From: Ureibacillus aquaedulcis
GTDB lineage: Bacteria > Bacillota > Bacilli > Bacillales_A > Planococcaceae
Length of the DNA stretch: 64,000 bases
Reading direction: 5' to 3'
NCBI RefSeq assembly: GCF_030418165.1
Contig: NZ_JAUHTQ010000005.1
Coordinates: forward strand, 174,832-238,831
This document shows positions 17,134-26,250 of this stretch, in pieces; the stretch's first letter is position 1; the number at the start of each line of letters is the position of its first letter. The notes under the pieces are model-generated. The model made no database searches. It was given only the letters and a program-made list of their open reading frames with translations, and had not been told where the DNA came from. A program made the translations under genes and the position numbers.

Positions 17134-17784
17134 TTATTTTTTGGTTTTAAATGCCGATTCTAACCTATAAATCGGCTGGCCTTTGGCTGAGAACTTTTCT
17201 TCGTACTCCGTCATAATGTTGTCTTTAGGCATATTGACATGCAAATCAAGTGAAACATATTTTAACAGCATACCATATTCGGACATACTGACTAATGAGT
17301 ATTCAAATAGTCCTCGGTTATCTGTTTTAAAATGAATTTCCCCGTTATCAATTAGAATTGACTCGTATAGTTTCAAAAATCCTTCATGTGTTAGACGGCG
17401 TTTGGCGTGGCGTGTCTTTGGCCAAGGATCGGAGAAGTTTAAATACACTCGACTTACATCGCCTTTTTTAAAGTACTTATCCAGGTCTGCCCCATTCACT
17501 TTCAACAGACGTAAGTTCGGCGGTGTATTTGCTTCGATTACTTTTTCCAGTGCTACTACAATGACACTTGTATATAATTCAATGCCGATATAGTTAATTT
17601 CAGGATTGGCTAATGCCATACCCGTAACAAATTGCCCTTTTCCCGTTCCGACTTCTATATGAACCGGGTTATCATTTCCAAAAATCCGCTGCCAATTCCC
17701 TATATATTCTTCTGGATTGGGAATAATTACTTCCGGATGACTCCCAATAAATTCTTCTGCCCATGGTTTATTTCTTAATCTCAA
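17134..17784 (-). CDS. trmB: tRNA (guanine-N7-)-methyltransferase
   Basis: SAM-dependent enzyme forming m7G46 in the tRNA variable loop. 216 residues, typical for TrmB. SAM-binding motif [14 protein letters not shown], substrate motif [18 protein letters not shown] (the conserved PWPK..H.KRR), and C-terminal [13 protein letters not shown]. The start is TTG at 17784 with GAGGA 7 bases upstream; the product begins [12 protein letters not shown] like other Bacillus TrmB proteins. Located 86 bases after ytlR on the same strand. Confidence 0.96.
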   Translation of the reverse strand: MRLRNKPWAEEFIGSHPEVIIPNPEEYIGNWQRIFGNDNPVHIEVGTGKGQFVTGMALANPEINYIGIELYTSVIVVALEKVIEANTPPNLRLLKVNGADLDKYFKKGDVSRVYLNFSDPWPKTRHAKRRLTHEGFLKLYESILIDNGEIHFKTDNRGLFEYSLVSMSEYGMLLKYVSLDLHVNMPKDNIMTEYEEKFSAKGQPIYRLESAFKTKK

Positions 17785-17870
17785 TGCCTAATCCTCTTTT
17801 CTAGTTGTTCATAAAAAATACCTTTTTATTTTCAAATCTTTTTTGTCATTATAGCTTATTTTTCTTTTAT

Positions 17871-18818
17871 TTACATCGTATTGCTATTTTTCGTTACCGC
17901 TTTCCAACATTTTTTCTGAACCATGCAGCTTATTTTCGAATTCTTTTTCGTTAAACCAAGAATTTCCCCGTCGGTATGACAGGGCACTTCATCATTTATG
18001 TATAAGGTAAATTGCTCATCTTGCACCTGGACAAATTCTTTCAATTTTATATGCGCACCGAAAAAAACGGTGACAAACATTAATAATAACTTTAATCGAG
18101 AAAGATTATATACGATTGATAATTCAAGTAGTCCATCATCTGGTATGGATGATGGAGAGATTTTCATTCCGCCCCCGAAATAAGGTTGATTGGAAACAGT
18201 GACGAACCATACATTATCATACTTTCTTTGTTGCCCGCCTTGTTCGACAATAACGTCAAACATTTTAAATGTAAATACGCTTTTTAATACGCTGTAGGCA
18301 TAACTCAGTTTACCAAGTCCCAGTGTATTCAAATGTTTCTTGAATCTTGAAAGGTTAGCTGTATATGCCACAAAGGCATCAAAACCAATACCGGCATTAT
18401 TAATAAATCGAATCTTCTCTTCGTTCCAAACAAAACATCCGCAATCGTTGGTCTTATATTCAAAGTTACTTTCTTGAACATACTTATCGATTTCATGTGA
18501 AGATTTAAATGTTGGAAAACTCCTTGAAAAGTCATTCCCTGATCCTGCACAAATTGCACCAACCAAAACATTTGGGGCTTCTCGTACACCGTTCATTACT
18601 TCATGAATCGTCCCATCCCCGCCAATAGCAATGATTAGAAACGTTTCACCAGATGCACTGTCTTCATTTACAATCTGCTGTGCAATCTTTATGCCATGAC
18701 CTTTGTACTCTGTAATGTGATAAGAAAATGGGCTCTTCAATTCATTTTGAAGCTTTTTCCAAACACGCTTTCCCTTACCATTTCCCGCTCGCTCATTAAT
18801 GATAAAATGCAGCTTCAC
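17871..18818 (-). CDS. ytlR: diacylglycerol-kinase-family lipid kinase YtlR
   Basis: 315-residue DAGK catalytic-domain (YegS/DgkB-type) lipid kinase. N-terminal FIINERAGNGKGKRVW (nucleotide-binding entry), IAIGGDGTIHEVMNG (the GGDGT signature) and AGSGNDFSRSF. The C-terminal domain carries ISPSSIPDDGLLELSIVYNL. The substrate is probably a lipid such as diacylglycerol, but the exact one is unknown; the essential DgkB is a different paralogue. The start is GTG at 18818, 9 bases after AGGAG; it follows ytlQ by 3 bases, so translation is likely coupled. Confidence 0.9.
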   Translation of the reverse strand: MKLHFIINERAGNGKGKRVWKKLQNELKSPFSYHITEYKGHGIKIAQQIVNEDSASGETFLIIAIGGDGTIHEVMNGVREAPNVLVGAICAGSGNDFSRSFPTFKSSHEIDKYVQESNFEYKTNDCGCFVWNEEKIRFINNAGIGFDAFVAYTANLSRFKKHLNTLGLGKLSYAYSVLKSVFTFKMFDVIVEQGGQQRKYDNVWFVTVSNQPYFGGGMKISPSSIPDDGLLELSIVYNLSRLKLLLMFVTVFFGAHIKLKEFVQVQDEQFTLYINDEVPCHTDGEILGLTKKNSKISCMVQKKCWKAVTKNSNTM

Positions 18819-18821
18819 CTT

Positions 18822-19817
18822 TTATTGCTCCTGTCCTTTTTCAACATTCCAAATATCCCGATTGAATGAAGTTGTTTGGACTGTTTGTAAAATCGCTTTT
18901 GCTGCCCGTATTTGCATATGTTTCATAGGCGACGAATATTGTCTATAATGCTGCATCCAATTTGGAAAATCCCGCTTATCTATAAATTGGACATTGAATA
19001 CCGTGCCTGGATAATCAAAATAGCCATTTCGTGAAAGAAGTACCTTACGAATAGGCATCTCGATATCATTTTCCATCAATATTTTCGATAGTATGGATTC
19101 CATTCGATTCAACTGAATTAAAGGATTCAGGATTTTTTTGCTCGTTTTCCCGGATTTTTTCGTCCAGAAACGCTCCCCTTCTCCTACAAAGACAGCCTGG
19201 TTTTCTTGTTCGACAACTGTAATGCACAAACATTCCGTTGGTGTCAGCAGAACAATGTCCAGCTCAACGGGAGCCTTTTTTACTTTTATGATTGGATAGT
19301 AGAATACTAGAAAACTATCCGGAAAACTCTGCAGTATGCTACGGAGTAGGCTATCACGCAAAAATTTCGGATCGACATATGACTTTTCCCGAATTGTCGA
19401 GCTTGCCCATTTAATTTGAAAATGAAAGAATTGATCTAAAAACATTTTCTTTAGCTCTTCCATTGTATTCGGTTTATATACGATGTTCGGTTCGAAAAAT
19501 AGAGTTGTTTCTTCTTCCGGAATCACATCGACCTCACTCATCAGTTCATTCGGTATGTCAACATCGTCCATATTTTCGATTTGTTTTTTGTCTTTTTTAT
19601 TTTTGAATTTTTCAAAGAAGGAAAAGGTTCTTCTGCTTTCTTTTACTTCTGCTTGTTCGTCGATCTGCTCCCACTCCGAAATTTCTTCTCCGGAGACCCA
19701 TTGCTGTTTTACACGATCCCATTGAATTTTTTTCAATCGCACAAACTGGGTAGGGTACCTTGATAAATCGACTTGGTATCTTGAAATATAATCTTGAAGT
19801 TTCACTAATTGAGCCAA
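18822..19817 (-). CDS. ytlQ: NERD-like domain protein YtlQ
   Basis: 331 residues from a TTG at 19817, 8 bases after AAAGGAG; a GTG 9 bases earlier overlaps the ribosome site. The product begins MAQLVKLQDYISRYQVDLSR. After a charged central linker (FFEKFKNKKDKKQ) comes a nuclease-related (NERD-like) fold: VELDIVLLTPTECLCITVVE and FWTKKSGKTSKKILNPLIQL. No signal peptide. Pairs with ytlR in a two-gene unit. Nuclease activity is not established; function unknown. Confidence 0.8.
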   Translation of the reverse strand: MAQLVKLQDYISRYQVDLSRYPTQFVRLKKIQWDRVKQQWVSGEEISEWEQIDEQAEVKESRRTFSFFEKFKNKKDKKQIENMDDVDIPNELMSEVDVIPEEETTLFFEPNIVYKPNTMEELKKMFLDQFFHFQIKWASSTIREKSYVDPKFLRDSLLRSILQSFPDSFLVFYYPIIKVKKAPVELDIVLLTPTECLCITVVEQENQAVFVGEGERFWTKKSGKTSKKILNPLIQLNRMESILSKILMENDIEMPIRKVLLSRNGYFDYPGTVFNVQFIDKRDFPNWMQHYRQYSSPMKHMQIRAAKAILQTVQTTSFNRDIWNVEKGQEQ

Positions 19818-19959
19818 CCAAAACACTCCTTTATGTCAATCCTACACGCACTAAGCATCCCTTGCGTCTCGATTGAAGACTCATTTTTAACATTCTATAC
19901 CCTTGCAAACGCTTTTTATATCTTCGAGTAATCATTACAATTTTACAGGACGAATTACT

Positions 19960-19992
19960 AAAAAAATAGTGGATAGATGTTCCTACCCACTA
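19960..19992 (-). terminator. terminator after pepV-dat
   Basis: On the minus strand TAGTGG (19987-19992) pairs with CCACTA (19967-19972) around an imperfect inner stem and is followed by TTTTTT. It lies 10 bases past the dat stop. Confidence 0.75.
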
Positions 19993-20001
19993 ATCACTAT
20001 A

Positions 20002-20865
20002 CTATTTATGATTTTCAATTGTACCTGCCACAGGAAGCTTTGTTTCAAACTGTTTTTGCAGCTTACGAGTCCACTCGCCGATGACCCCGCCATTAATTGA
20101 ATTTCCATCCAACTCAACAACTGGTGTAATTTCCGATGTTGTTGAGGAAACAAACAATTCGTCCATCTGCAGCGCCTGGTCTTTTGTAAATGACTCTTCT
20201 TTAACAGGAAGTCCGATTTCATTTGCACATGCCAAAATAACACCGCGTGTTATACCACTTAAAATATAATTGTCTGCAGGGTGTGTGTATAATATACCAT
20301 CTTTAATGCCGAATACATTTGTTGAAGAACCTTCCGTTACTTTCTCTCCACGATGGAGTATTGCTTCATAACAGCCTTTTTCATGGGCTTCTTGTTTTGC
20401 CAATACCGCACCCAATAGATTAAGTGATTTAATATCACAGCGTAGCCATCGAATATCTTCTGCAAATGTTGCTTTTACCCCACTTTTGCCATTTTCTGTT
20501 GAGCGGGGTGCTTCTTTTACATTTCCCGTTAATACAGGGAGTACATCATCTCCTGGAAATATATGATTGCGAGAGGATGTACCACGTGTTAGCTGGAAGT
20601 ATAAATTGCCTGTTTTCAATTCATTTGCTTCAACTAATTCATGTAATAACTGATGCAGTTTATGCTTTGTATATGGCACCGTCAATTTGATTTTTTCCGC
20701 ACTTGCATAGAAACGGTCGATATGCTCTGCAGCGGTAAACATTTCCCCATCATATACTTTAATAACTTCATAAACGCCATCACCGAATTGATAGCCCCTG
20801 TCTTCTTTATTAATTGAAACTTGTTGATCATCCACAATTTGGTCATTCCATAAAGTATAGCTCAT
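20002..20865 (-). CDS. dat: D-amino acid aminotransferase
   Basis: PLP enzyme interconverting D-alanine and 2-oxoglutarate with D-glutamate and pyruvate, supplying D-Glu for peptidoglycan. Fold type IV: GYQFGDGVYEVIKVYDG (N-terminal), CDIKSLNLLGAVLAKQEA with the PLP lysine in IKSLNLL, VTEGSSTNVFGI and SGITRGVILACA. 287 residues; Bacillus Dat proteins are about 282. Start ATG at 20865, 8 bases after AAAAGGG. It follows pepV by 20 bases in one operon, so D-amino-acid exchange and dipeptide use are expressed together. Confidence 0.95.
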   Translation of the reverse strand: MSYTLWNDQIVDDQQVSINKEDRGYQFGDGVYEVIKVYDGEMFTAAEHIDRFYASAEKIKLTVPYTKHKLHQLLHELVEANELKTGNLYFQLTRGTSSRNHIFPGDDVLPVLTGNVKEAPRSTENGKSGVKATFAEDIRWLRCDIKSLNLLGAVLAKQEAHEKGCYEAILHRGEKVTEGSSTNVFGIKDGILYTHPADNYILSGITRGVILACANEIGLPVKEESFTKDQALQMDELFVSSTTSEITPVVELDGNSINGGVIGEWTRKLQKQFETKLPVAGTIENHK

Positions 20866-20885
20866 TAAAACCAACCCTTTTATCT

Positions 20886-22280
20886 TTATTTTTCTCCTGC
20901 TAATCGGACAATAGCCTCTGCATAAATGGCAGCCGCCCTCACAAGATTATCGACAACTACAAATTCATCAGCTTGATGAGCGACATCCGGTTCCCCAGGG
21001 AATAGCATACCGAATGCCACCCCTTTGTTCATCGTCCTTGCATATGTTCCGCCACCGGTAGATAACGGTTTGGAATCATCTCCCGTATATTTTCTGTACA
21101 CATCCAACAAAGTTTGAACGAATTCATCTTCTTCCGGGACATAATGTGGTGATGAATTAGACGCAACATCAAGTGCAAAACCCAAAGCAGATGCTTCCCG
21201 AGTTCCTATTGTGATTTTCTCTTCAAAAGGATAGCTTACTGAGTAACGCATGCTAACCTGTACATGACCACCACGATTTTGATGGAATAACACAACACCC
21301 GGGTTCAATGTTGTATGACCAGACATTTCATCATGATAATCCAGCTTAATCGCACTTCCAAAATGGTCCTTACCGAAAGTATTGACCATAAATGCAGCAA
21401 ATTCTTTACTCGCTTTTGAAGTCACTATGTTTTGAAGGAATTTTGAGAGCAATACGGCCGCGTTTCTGCCCTTTTCAGGTTCCATTGCATGAGCGGCTTT
21501 CCCCTTCATAGCTATTATATATCGACCGTCTTCTTTCGTTAATGTACCGTCTGCGCTATTTTCATCTAAAAAGAGGGTAAAGTCTTCTTCAATTGAGGAA
21601 GTTACATTGTGTACGATTGCCTCTGCTGTATCAGGTACCATATTAGAACGCTGTCCGGCTTTGAAAGCGATAATCTGCTCATTATCCTCTACTTTTCCTT
21701 TTTGCGAAAAATCCAGAATTGCAATTCCCTTCTCTGCATTAATAAGTGGAAAATCTGCATCTGGCGCAAAACCGATTGTCGGCATTTCCTCTTTCATGAA
21801 ATAACGATCAACACAACGGAATCCACTTTCTTCATCCGTTCCAATAATCATGCGTACACGTTTGTTTAAATCTATTCCAGCATCCTTTATCATTTTCATT
21901 GCAAGGTAGGCTGCCATTGTCGGACCTTTATCATCAATCGCCCCACGGCCAAACAATTTCCCGTTAACTACCTCACCTTTAAATGGAGGATAAGTCCATG
22001 AACCGCCCACCGGCACTACATCCACATGACATAAAATGCCTAGCAATTCGTCTCCTGATCCCATTTCAAGATGACCAGCAAAATTATCAATATTCTTTGC
22101 AGTAAATCCCTGTTGCTCTCCTAAGTTAAGCAGAAATTCAAGTGCCTTTAATGGACCTTCGCCAAAAGGAGCATAATCGCTTGCAGTTTTTTCATCAAGA
22201 ACACTTTCAATTTGAATTAATTGCTGCAATTCTGAAACTAGCTCTTCTTTTCTGGATTCCGCTAATTTTAACCAATCCAT
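20886..22280 (-). CDS. pepV: M20 family dipeptidase PepV
   Basis: Zn-dependent dipeptidase/carnosinase-type enzyme, 464 residues. M20 catalytic domain with GILCHVDVVPVG (His ligand, catalytic Asp), GRGAIDDKGPTMAAYLAMK (bridging Asp), GTDEESGFRCVDRYF (catalytic Glu, Glu ligand) and a C-terminal H in PDVAHQADEF. The lid/dimerisation insertion carries GKAAHAMEPEKGRNAAVLL. Start ATG at 22280 with AGAGGTGG 5 bases upstream. Operon with dat. The region immediately upstream (from 22326) is packed with palindromic repeats, so its promoter lies in or beyond them. Confidence 0.95.
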   Translation of the reverse strand: MDWLKLAESRKEELVSELQQLIQIESVLDEKTASDYAPFGEGPLKALEFLLNLGEQQGFTAKNIDNFAGHLEMGSGDELLGILCHVDVVPVGGSWTYPPFKGEVVNGKLFGRGAIDDKGPTMAAYLAMKMIKDAGIDLNKRVRMIIGTDEESGFRCVDRYFMKEEMPTIGFAPDADFPLINAEKGIAILDFSQKGKVEDNEQIIAFKAGQRSNMVPDTAEAIVHNVTSSIEEDFTLFLDENSADGTLTKEDGRYIIAMKGKAAHAMEPEKGRNAAVLLSKFLQNIVTSKASKEFAAFMVNTFGKDHFGSAIKLDYHDEMSGHTTLNPGVVLFHQNRGGHVQVSMRYSVSYPFEEKITIGTREASALGFALDVASNSSPHYVPEEDEFVQTLLDVYRKYTGDDSKPLSTGGGTYARTMNKGVAFGMLFPGEPDVAHQADEFVVVDNLVRAAAIYAEAIVRLAGEK

Positions 22281-22325
22281 TTTTACCACCTCTTTACTTA
22301 ATTAACGACAATTTTACTCTTTCTT

Positions 22326-22740
22326 AACGAAAAACGAAAGGTGCTTGTTCAGCTCCGAAAACAATTGGAAGAATTGGCAAAAGGACGCTCTTTGTCCTTG
22401 CAGGCAATTCTGAAATTGTCGAGGAGCTAGCACCTGTAGTTAGACAACGAAAAACGAAAGGTGCTTGTTCAGCTCCGAAAACAATTGGCCGACAAATACG
22501 CCACGTCCTGTGGCACTGTCGGCACTTGCACATCCATGTGCGGCGGAGGAATTGGCAAAAGGACGCTCTTTGGCAGCCTAGGAAAGGGTAAACTTTCTAG
22601 GCTGCATAAGTGCAACTAAATCTGATTGCTTAAAGCATTTGCAATCAGCTAAGTTTTCTAATCCTTGCGGCAATTCTGAAATTGTCGAGGAGCTAGCACC
22701 TGTAGTTAGACAACGAAAAACGAAAGGGGCTTGTTCAGCT
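22326..22740. repeat. mosaic of nested palindromic repeats
   Basis: Repeated blocks: A (43 nt) at 22326-22368 and 22446-22488, identical; B (24 nt) at 22371-22394 and 22549-22572, identical; C (71 nt) at 22404-22474 and 22670-22740, one mismatch. C, A and B together form one long imperfect palindrome (CAATTCT..ATTGT..GGAGCT.AGCACCT // AGGTGCT..AGCTCC..ACAAT..AGAATTG). Unit 1 is split by another palindromic segment (CCGAC..GTCGG, 22489-22520). Two further hairpins lie between units: CAGCCTAG..CTAGGCTG (22574-22604) and CTGATTGC..GCAATCAG (22622-22648). It looks like repeat elements inserted into each other. Confidence 0.8.
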
Positions 22741-22963
22741 TACAAACGAAAGCACAATATCCTGCTGCCTCCTCAATGTCACTCACGACGCGCTGGCCCC
22801 AGCAAAAGCGAAAGTGCTCGCATCTGATTACCTTATTTTTATCACTAAATTTTATACTTATCTTTTAAGAAAGTACAAGCACAATAGTCATAAAAGCGCC
22901 TTATATTTCGTATTATCCAAATATAGACATGTTGTAAAGATTGTATTAATTAACTGAGAATTA

Positions 22964-22992
22964 TGGAAAAATTCATAGATTGCTGATATAAT
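22964..22992 (+). promoter_or_regulatory. promoter of ytzE
   Basis: Perfect extended -10 TGATATAAT (22984-22992) with a 17-bp spacer to a moderate -35 TGGAAA (22964-22969). It predicts a 5' leader of about 140 bases before the ytzE start. Confidence 0.6.
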
Positions 22993-23141
22993 ATCCTTGT
23001 CATAGTAAACTACTTGACAAATAATATATGAAAAAGGGGATGTCTAAGGCAGAAATTTAATTAGCCTGGTGCCTCTGCACTAATAATGTCGTCCGCTAGT
23101 CTTTGCCATGAGAATTAAGACCGAAGGAGTGGTTCATTTTT

Positions 23142-23363
23142 ATGAAACCAACTACTGACAGAATGCTTAATCGTATTAAAGACGTGTACATGTTTATCCT
23201 TGATAGAGGAACAGTATCTACACAGGATTTAGTCGAAGAGTTCAACATCACTCCTCGCACCATTCAAAGAGATTTGAATGTGTTAGCCTTTAATGATTTG
23301 GTAACGAGCCCAAGTCGGGGCAAATGGACAACGACGAAGAAAAAAGTTAAATTATCATCTTAG
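23142..23363 (+). CDS. ytzE: DeoR-family HTH regulator YtzE
   Basis: 73-residue winged-helix protein consisting of only the DeoR-type DNA-binding domain: RIKDVYMFILDRGTVSTQDL.., then VEEFNITPRTIQRDLNVLAF (recognition helix) and a wing ending in WTTTKKKVKL. No ligand-binding domain follows, as in B. subtilis YtzE. Start ATG at 23142 with GAAGGAGTGG upstream. It has its own extended -10 promoter and a leader of about 140 bases in which short complementary segments are visible (for example GTGC-CTCT-GCAC). Targets unknown. Confidence 0.9.
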   Translation: MKPTTDRMLNRIKDVYMFILDRGTVSTQDLVEEFNITPRTIQRDLNVLAFNDLVTSPSRGKWTTTKKKVKLSS

Positions 23364-23572
23364 ATAGAATGCAACAAATTCCTCCTGTTTAGCTTGAGGA
23401 AGGTTTGCTAGTTAAACACTTCAATAGTATTTTCCACCTTCACCTTATGCGAACTGTTGCTGACATTACGATTAGTAACATACTATATATTAAAAAAACG
23501 GCTGATCGATAAACCTTTTTCCGATTAGCTCAACACTTATGTAAGACACTGAAGTATTATGCTTTCTTAAAA

Positions 23573-23614
23573 ACAAAAAAAGAATGACCTTTCGTCGGGG
23601 TCATTCTTTTTTTG
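23573..23614. terminator. bidirectional terminator between ytzE and the RsuA-type gene
   Basis: AGAATGACC (23581-23589) pairs with GGTCATTCT (23599-23607). TTTTTT follows on the plus side; AAAAACAAAAA precedes it, giving a T-run on the minus side. Confidence 0.9.
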
Positions 23615-23621
23615 CTTAATA

Positions 23622-24329
23622 CTATTTTTTAAAATTATCCAATTCCTCTTCGGTTAACTCTCGATAGTCCCCTAAATTAAGTTCCTCATCCAGTTTTAGG
23701 CTTCCCATCGATAACCGTTTCAAGTAAGTTACCTTCTTCCCAACCGATTCGAACATCCTTTTTACTTGATGGAACTTGCCTTCCTGAATTGTCAGTTCAA
23801 TTTCAGATTTCGGTCCCGAACTTAAGATAACCAGATCCCCCGGCTTTGTAACATACCCATCATCCAGTTCAACACCCTGTCTAAATGCTTCGATGTCTGA
23901 TTCAGTAACTTCCCCATCTATTTTGGCATAATAGGTTTTTGGGACATGTTTCTTCGGTGATAAAAGATTATGGGCCAATTGACCATCGTTAGTTATCAAT
24001 AATAAGCCTTCTGTATCTTTATCTAAGCGACCTACCGGAAAAGGTTTAAAATGCTGTGCCAACGGATCTAAAAGGTCAATAACCGTTTTGTCTACATGAT
24101 CTTCTGTTGCTGATATAACTCCGGGTGGTTTATTCATCATAAGGTAGATAAATTCCATATATTCTACTCTTTCACCAAAAACACTAACTTCCTGTATATC
24201 AGGGTTCACATGCATGGAGGAATCTTTGACAACTTCTCCATCCACGGTCACCCCCTTTTGCTTTAACAATTGCTTCACTTCTTTTCGGGTCCCATAGCCC
24301 ATATTCGCTAATAATTTATCTAACCGCAC
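23622..24329 (-). CDS. RsuA-family rRNA pseudouridine synthase
   Basis: 235 residues: N-terminal S4 RNA-binding domain (MRLDKLLANMGYGTRKEV), then the RsuA/RluB/E/F catalytic domain with VGRLDKDTEGLLLITNDG (catalytic Asp in GRLD), LMMNKPPGVISAT and EGKFHQVKRMFESVG. It isomerises a uridine in rRNA, probably 16S U516-equivalent by analogy with RsuA; the target base is inferred. The start is GTG at 24329, 9 bases after GGAGGG. It follows murJ by 14 bases, so the two form an operon as in B. subtilis (ytgP neighbour). Confidence 0.92.
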   Translation of the reverse strand: MRLDKLLANMGYGTRKEVKQLLKQKGVTVDGEVVKDSSMHVNPDIQEVSVFGERVEYMEFIYLMMNKPPGVISATEDHVDKTVIDLLDPLAQHFKPFPVGRLDKDTEGLLLITNDGQLAHNLLSPKKHVPKTYYAKIDGEVTESDIEAFRQGVELDDGYVTKPGDLVILSSGPKSEIELTIQEGKFHQVKRMFESVGKKVTYLKRLSMGSLKLDEELNLGDYRELTEEELDNFKK

Positions 24330-24343
24330 TCGACTAGACCCTC

Positions 24344-25957
24344 CTATTTAAATCCTAGTTTGTTTGCTATTTTTGTAAATCGTCCGCCCAATAATTTTTG
24401 TGCAATCCTTAATCGGAATGACAGATAACCATACACAATTACCCCAACCCCTACAGAGAGGATTAAATAAAGTGCTTCAAGTAATTTGTTTGTCGGTACT
24501 GTTAATGAATAGAGTAATTTATATACAATTAAAACTGAAACTGACATGAGTAAAGTTAATATACATATTAACATAATTCGTCTTAATACTAACTTTGAAC
24601 TATAGTGCAGGGCCTTATGAATTACCGCAATATTGATGGAGATGGTCACAGCATAGCCGATAGCTGTAGCCAACAAAGCACCGTCCACATCCATTAATTT
24701 TATAAGAGGTGTATTTAACATAAGTTTAAACAATACCCCGGTTAATAAACTGAAGATTATCCACTTTTGATAATCGATTCCCTGAAGAATGGCGGCTGTT
24801 ACTGAAAATAGCGCAAAGAGAATGGCCAATGGTGCATAGTGTGCCAGTACTTCTGCGCCCATTTCGCTTTGTTGAAATAAAACATGATAAATACCTGGTG
24901 CCAGAATGGAAATTCCAATACTAGCAGGTATTGTTATAAACAATAGAATTTGGTACGTTTTATCCAAAGTATTTCGCAGGGTATCAAATTCGCCCAATGT
25001 AAAATGCTTTGTAATGGATGGTATTAAAGCCATCGAAAAGCCTGTTGCCAGCATAACTGGAATAATTACAATTTTTTGTGTCGTTAAATTCAGCATAGTT
25101 AAATACTGATCTGTCACGCTAGCCAATCCGATGGAAATCATTGCTCTATTAAACGTTAACATATCCACCAACTGGAATAGGGAGCTTGCCATTCCAACGA
25201 ATACGAATGGAATAGAGTACTTAATAATCTCAGTATAGATTGCCCTATATGAGAGGTCACCGGATGAAACATTATCTAACCTAAGTGCATTAAATTCTGG
25301 CCTTAATTTTTTCCAGTAATAATATAAAACAAATAATCCACCAATCGCACCAATAAAGGCTGCGAAAACCGCAAATTTAATAGCTGTTTCAGGTGCTCCA
25401 TCCAAAATAACTACTACCACAAAAGAACCGCCAAGCAAGACGATTATCCGTACAATCTGCTCTACCAACTGTGAAACAGATGTTGGCATGTAATGACTGT
25501 ATCCTTGGAAAAATCCTCTAATTAAACTCATGACAGGGACAGCCAATAATGCAAAGCTTACCCAACGAATAACAGATGCAATTTGATCAACAGTGTAAAT
25601 TTGTTCATCATCTTCAATAACGACATTCGCTATTGGGTTGGCTAGTAAATTCAGAATTAAAAATGATGCAACACCAGTTAAAAGCATGACCAAAATGCCT
25701 GATTTAAATAGTTTTCTTCCGGCTTCATAATCATTGATTGCATTATACTTTGATACAAATTTGGAGACGCCCAGTGGCAACCCAGATATCGCAACCGAGA
25801 GCATAATGTTATATGGTATATAAGCATAAGTGTATAAACCTAGATTTTCTTCCCCACCTACGATTGAATAGAAAGGAAAAAGGTAAACTAACCCAAGAAC
25901 TTTCGATAAAAACAAACCAACTGTTAGTATCGCAGTTCCCTTCATTAATGATGACAT
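24344..25957 (-). CDS. murJ: lipid II flippase MurJ / polysaccharide exporter family (YtgP)
   Basis: 537-residue MOP-superfamily membrane protein (SpoVB/YtgP branch) with about 14 predicted transmembrane helices. In B. subtilis YtgP is the MurJ flippase that moves lipid II across the membrane. N-terminal GTAILTVGLFLSKVLGLVYLFPFY, then SGLPLGVSKFVSKYNA and a loop RGFFQGYSHYMPTSVSQLVEQ typical of the family. Start ATG at 25957 after GGGATG. Operon with the RsuA-type gene. A terminator-like hairpin lies about 115 bases upstream in its probable leader. SpoVB paralogues are close, so a second assignment is possible. Confidence 0.88.
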   Translation of the reverse strand: MSSLMKGTAILTVGLFLSKVLGLVYLFPFYSIVGGEENLGLYTYAYIPYNIMLSVAISGLPLGVSKFVSKYNAINDYEAGRKLFKSGILVMLLTGVASFLILNLLANPIANVVIEDDEQIYTVDQIASVIRWVSFALLAVPVMSLIRGFFQGYSHYMPTSVSQLVEQIVRIIVLLGGSFVVVVILDGAPETAIKFAVFAAFIGAIGGLFVLYYYWKKLRPEFNALRLDNVSSGDLSYRAIYTEIIKYSIPFVFVGMASSLFQLVDMLTFNRAMISIGLASVTDQYLTMLNLTTQKIVIIPVMLATGFSMALIPSITKHFTLGEFDTLRNTLDKTYQILLFITIPASIGISILAPGIYHVLFQQSEMGAEVLAHYAPLAILFALFSVTAAILQGIDYQKWIIFSLLTGVLFKLMLNTPLIKLMDVDGALLATAIGYAVTISINIAVIHKALHYSSKLVLRRIMLICILTLLMSVSVLIVYKLLYSLTVPTNKLLEALYLILSVGVGVIVYGYLSFRLRIAQKLLGGRFTKIANKLGFK

Positions 25958-26059
25958 AAAAACATCCCAATCTTTATGAAATTGTTAAATAAATATGTAT
26001 TATATGTAAGCTATTTGAATTACTAAACTAAATTAAACTTAACTTTCAACGAATACATT

Positions 26060-26090
26060 AGAAAAATAAAAGTCGACTGAAATAGTCGAC
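26060..26090 (-). promoter_or_regulatory. candidate attenuator in the murJ leader
   Basis: On the minus strand GTCGACT-ATTTC-AGTCGAC (7-bp perfect stem) is followed by TTTTATTTTTC, an intrinsic-terminator layout, with no minus-strand gene upstream for it to end. A possible promoter (TTGAGT, 17 bp, TAAACT) lies further upstream near 26133-26161. Confidence 0.4.
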
Positions 26091-26250
26091 GATTTCAAAC
26101 AACTTTTGTTTCGAAAACGAATCTACATGTTAGTTTACATGTGAAAGTCGATTAACTCAAATAGTTTCTTCAGAATTATGTATAATGTGAAGAGGAGTAT
26201 GACTACAAGTATTAAGTATAAGGCAAACTTCCAGAAAGTGAGAAATAAAA

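Noticed and set aside
22324..22533. Apparent minus-strand gene of 69 codons over the repeats (and its plus-strand counterpart at 22639-22827)
   Set aside because: Runs through the palindromic repeat blocks, so the encoded protein repeats itself; no ribosome site; the frame is explained by the repeats.
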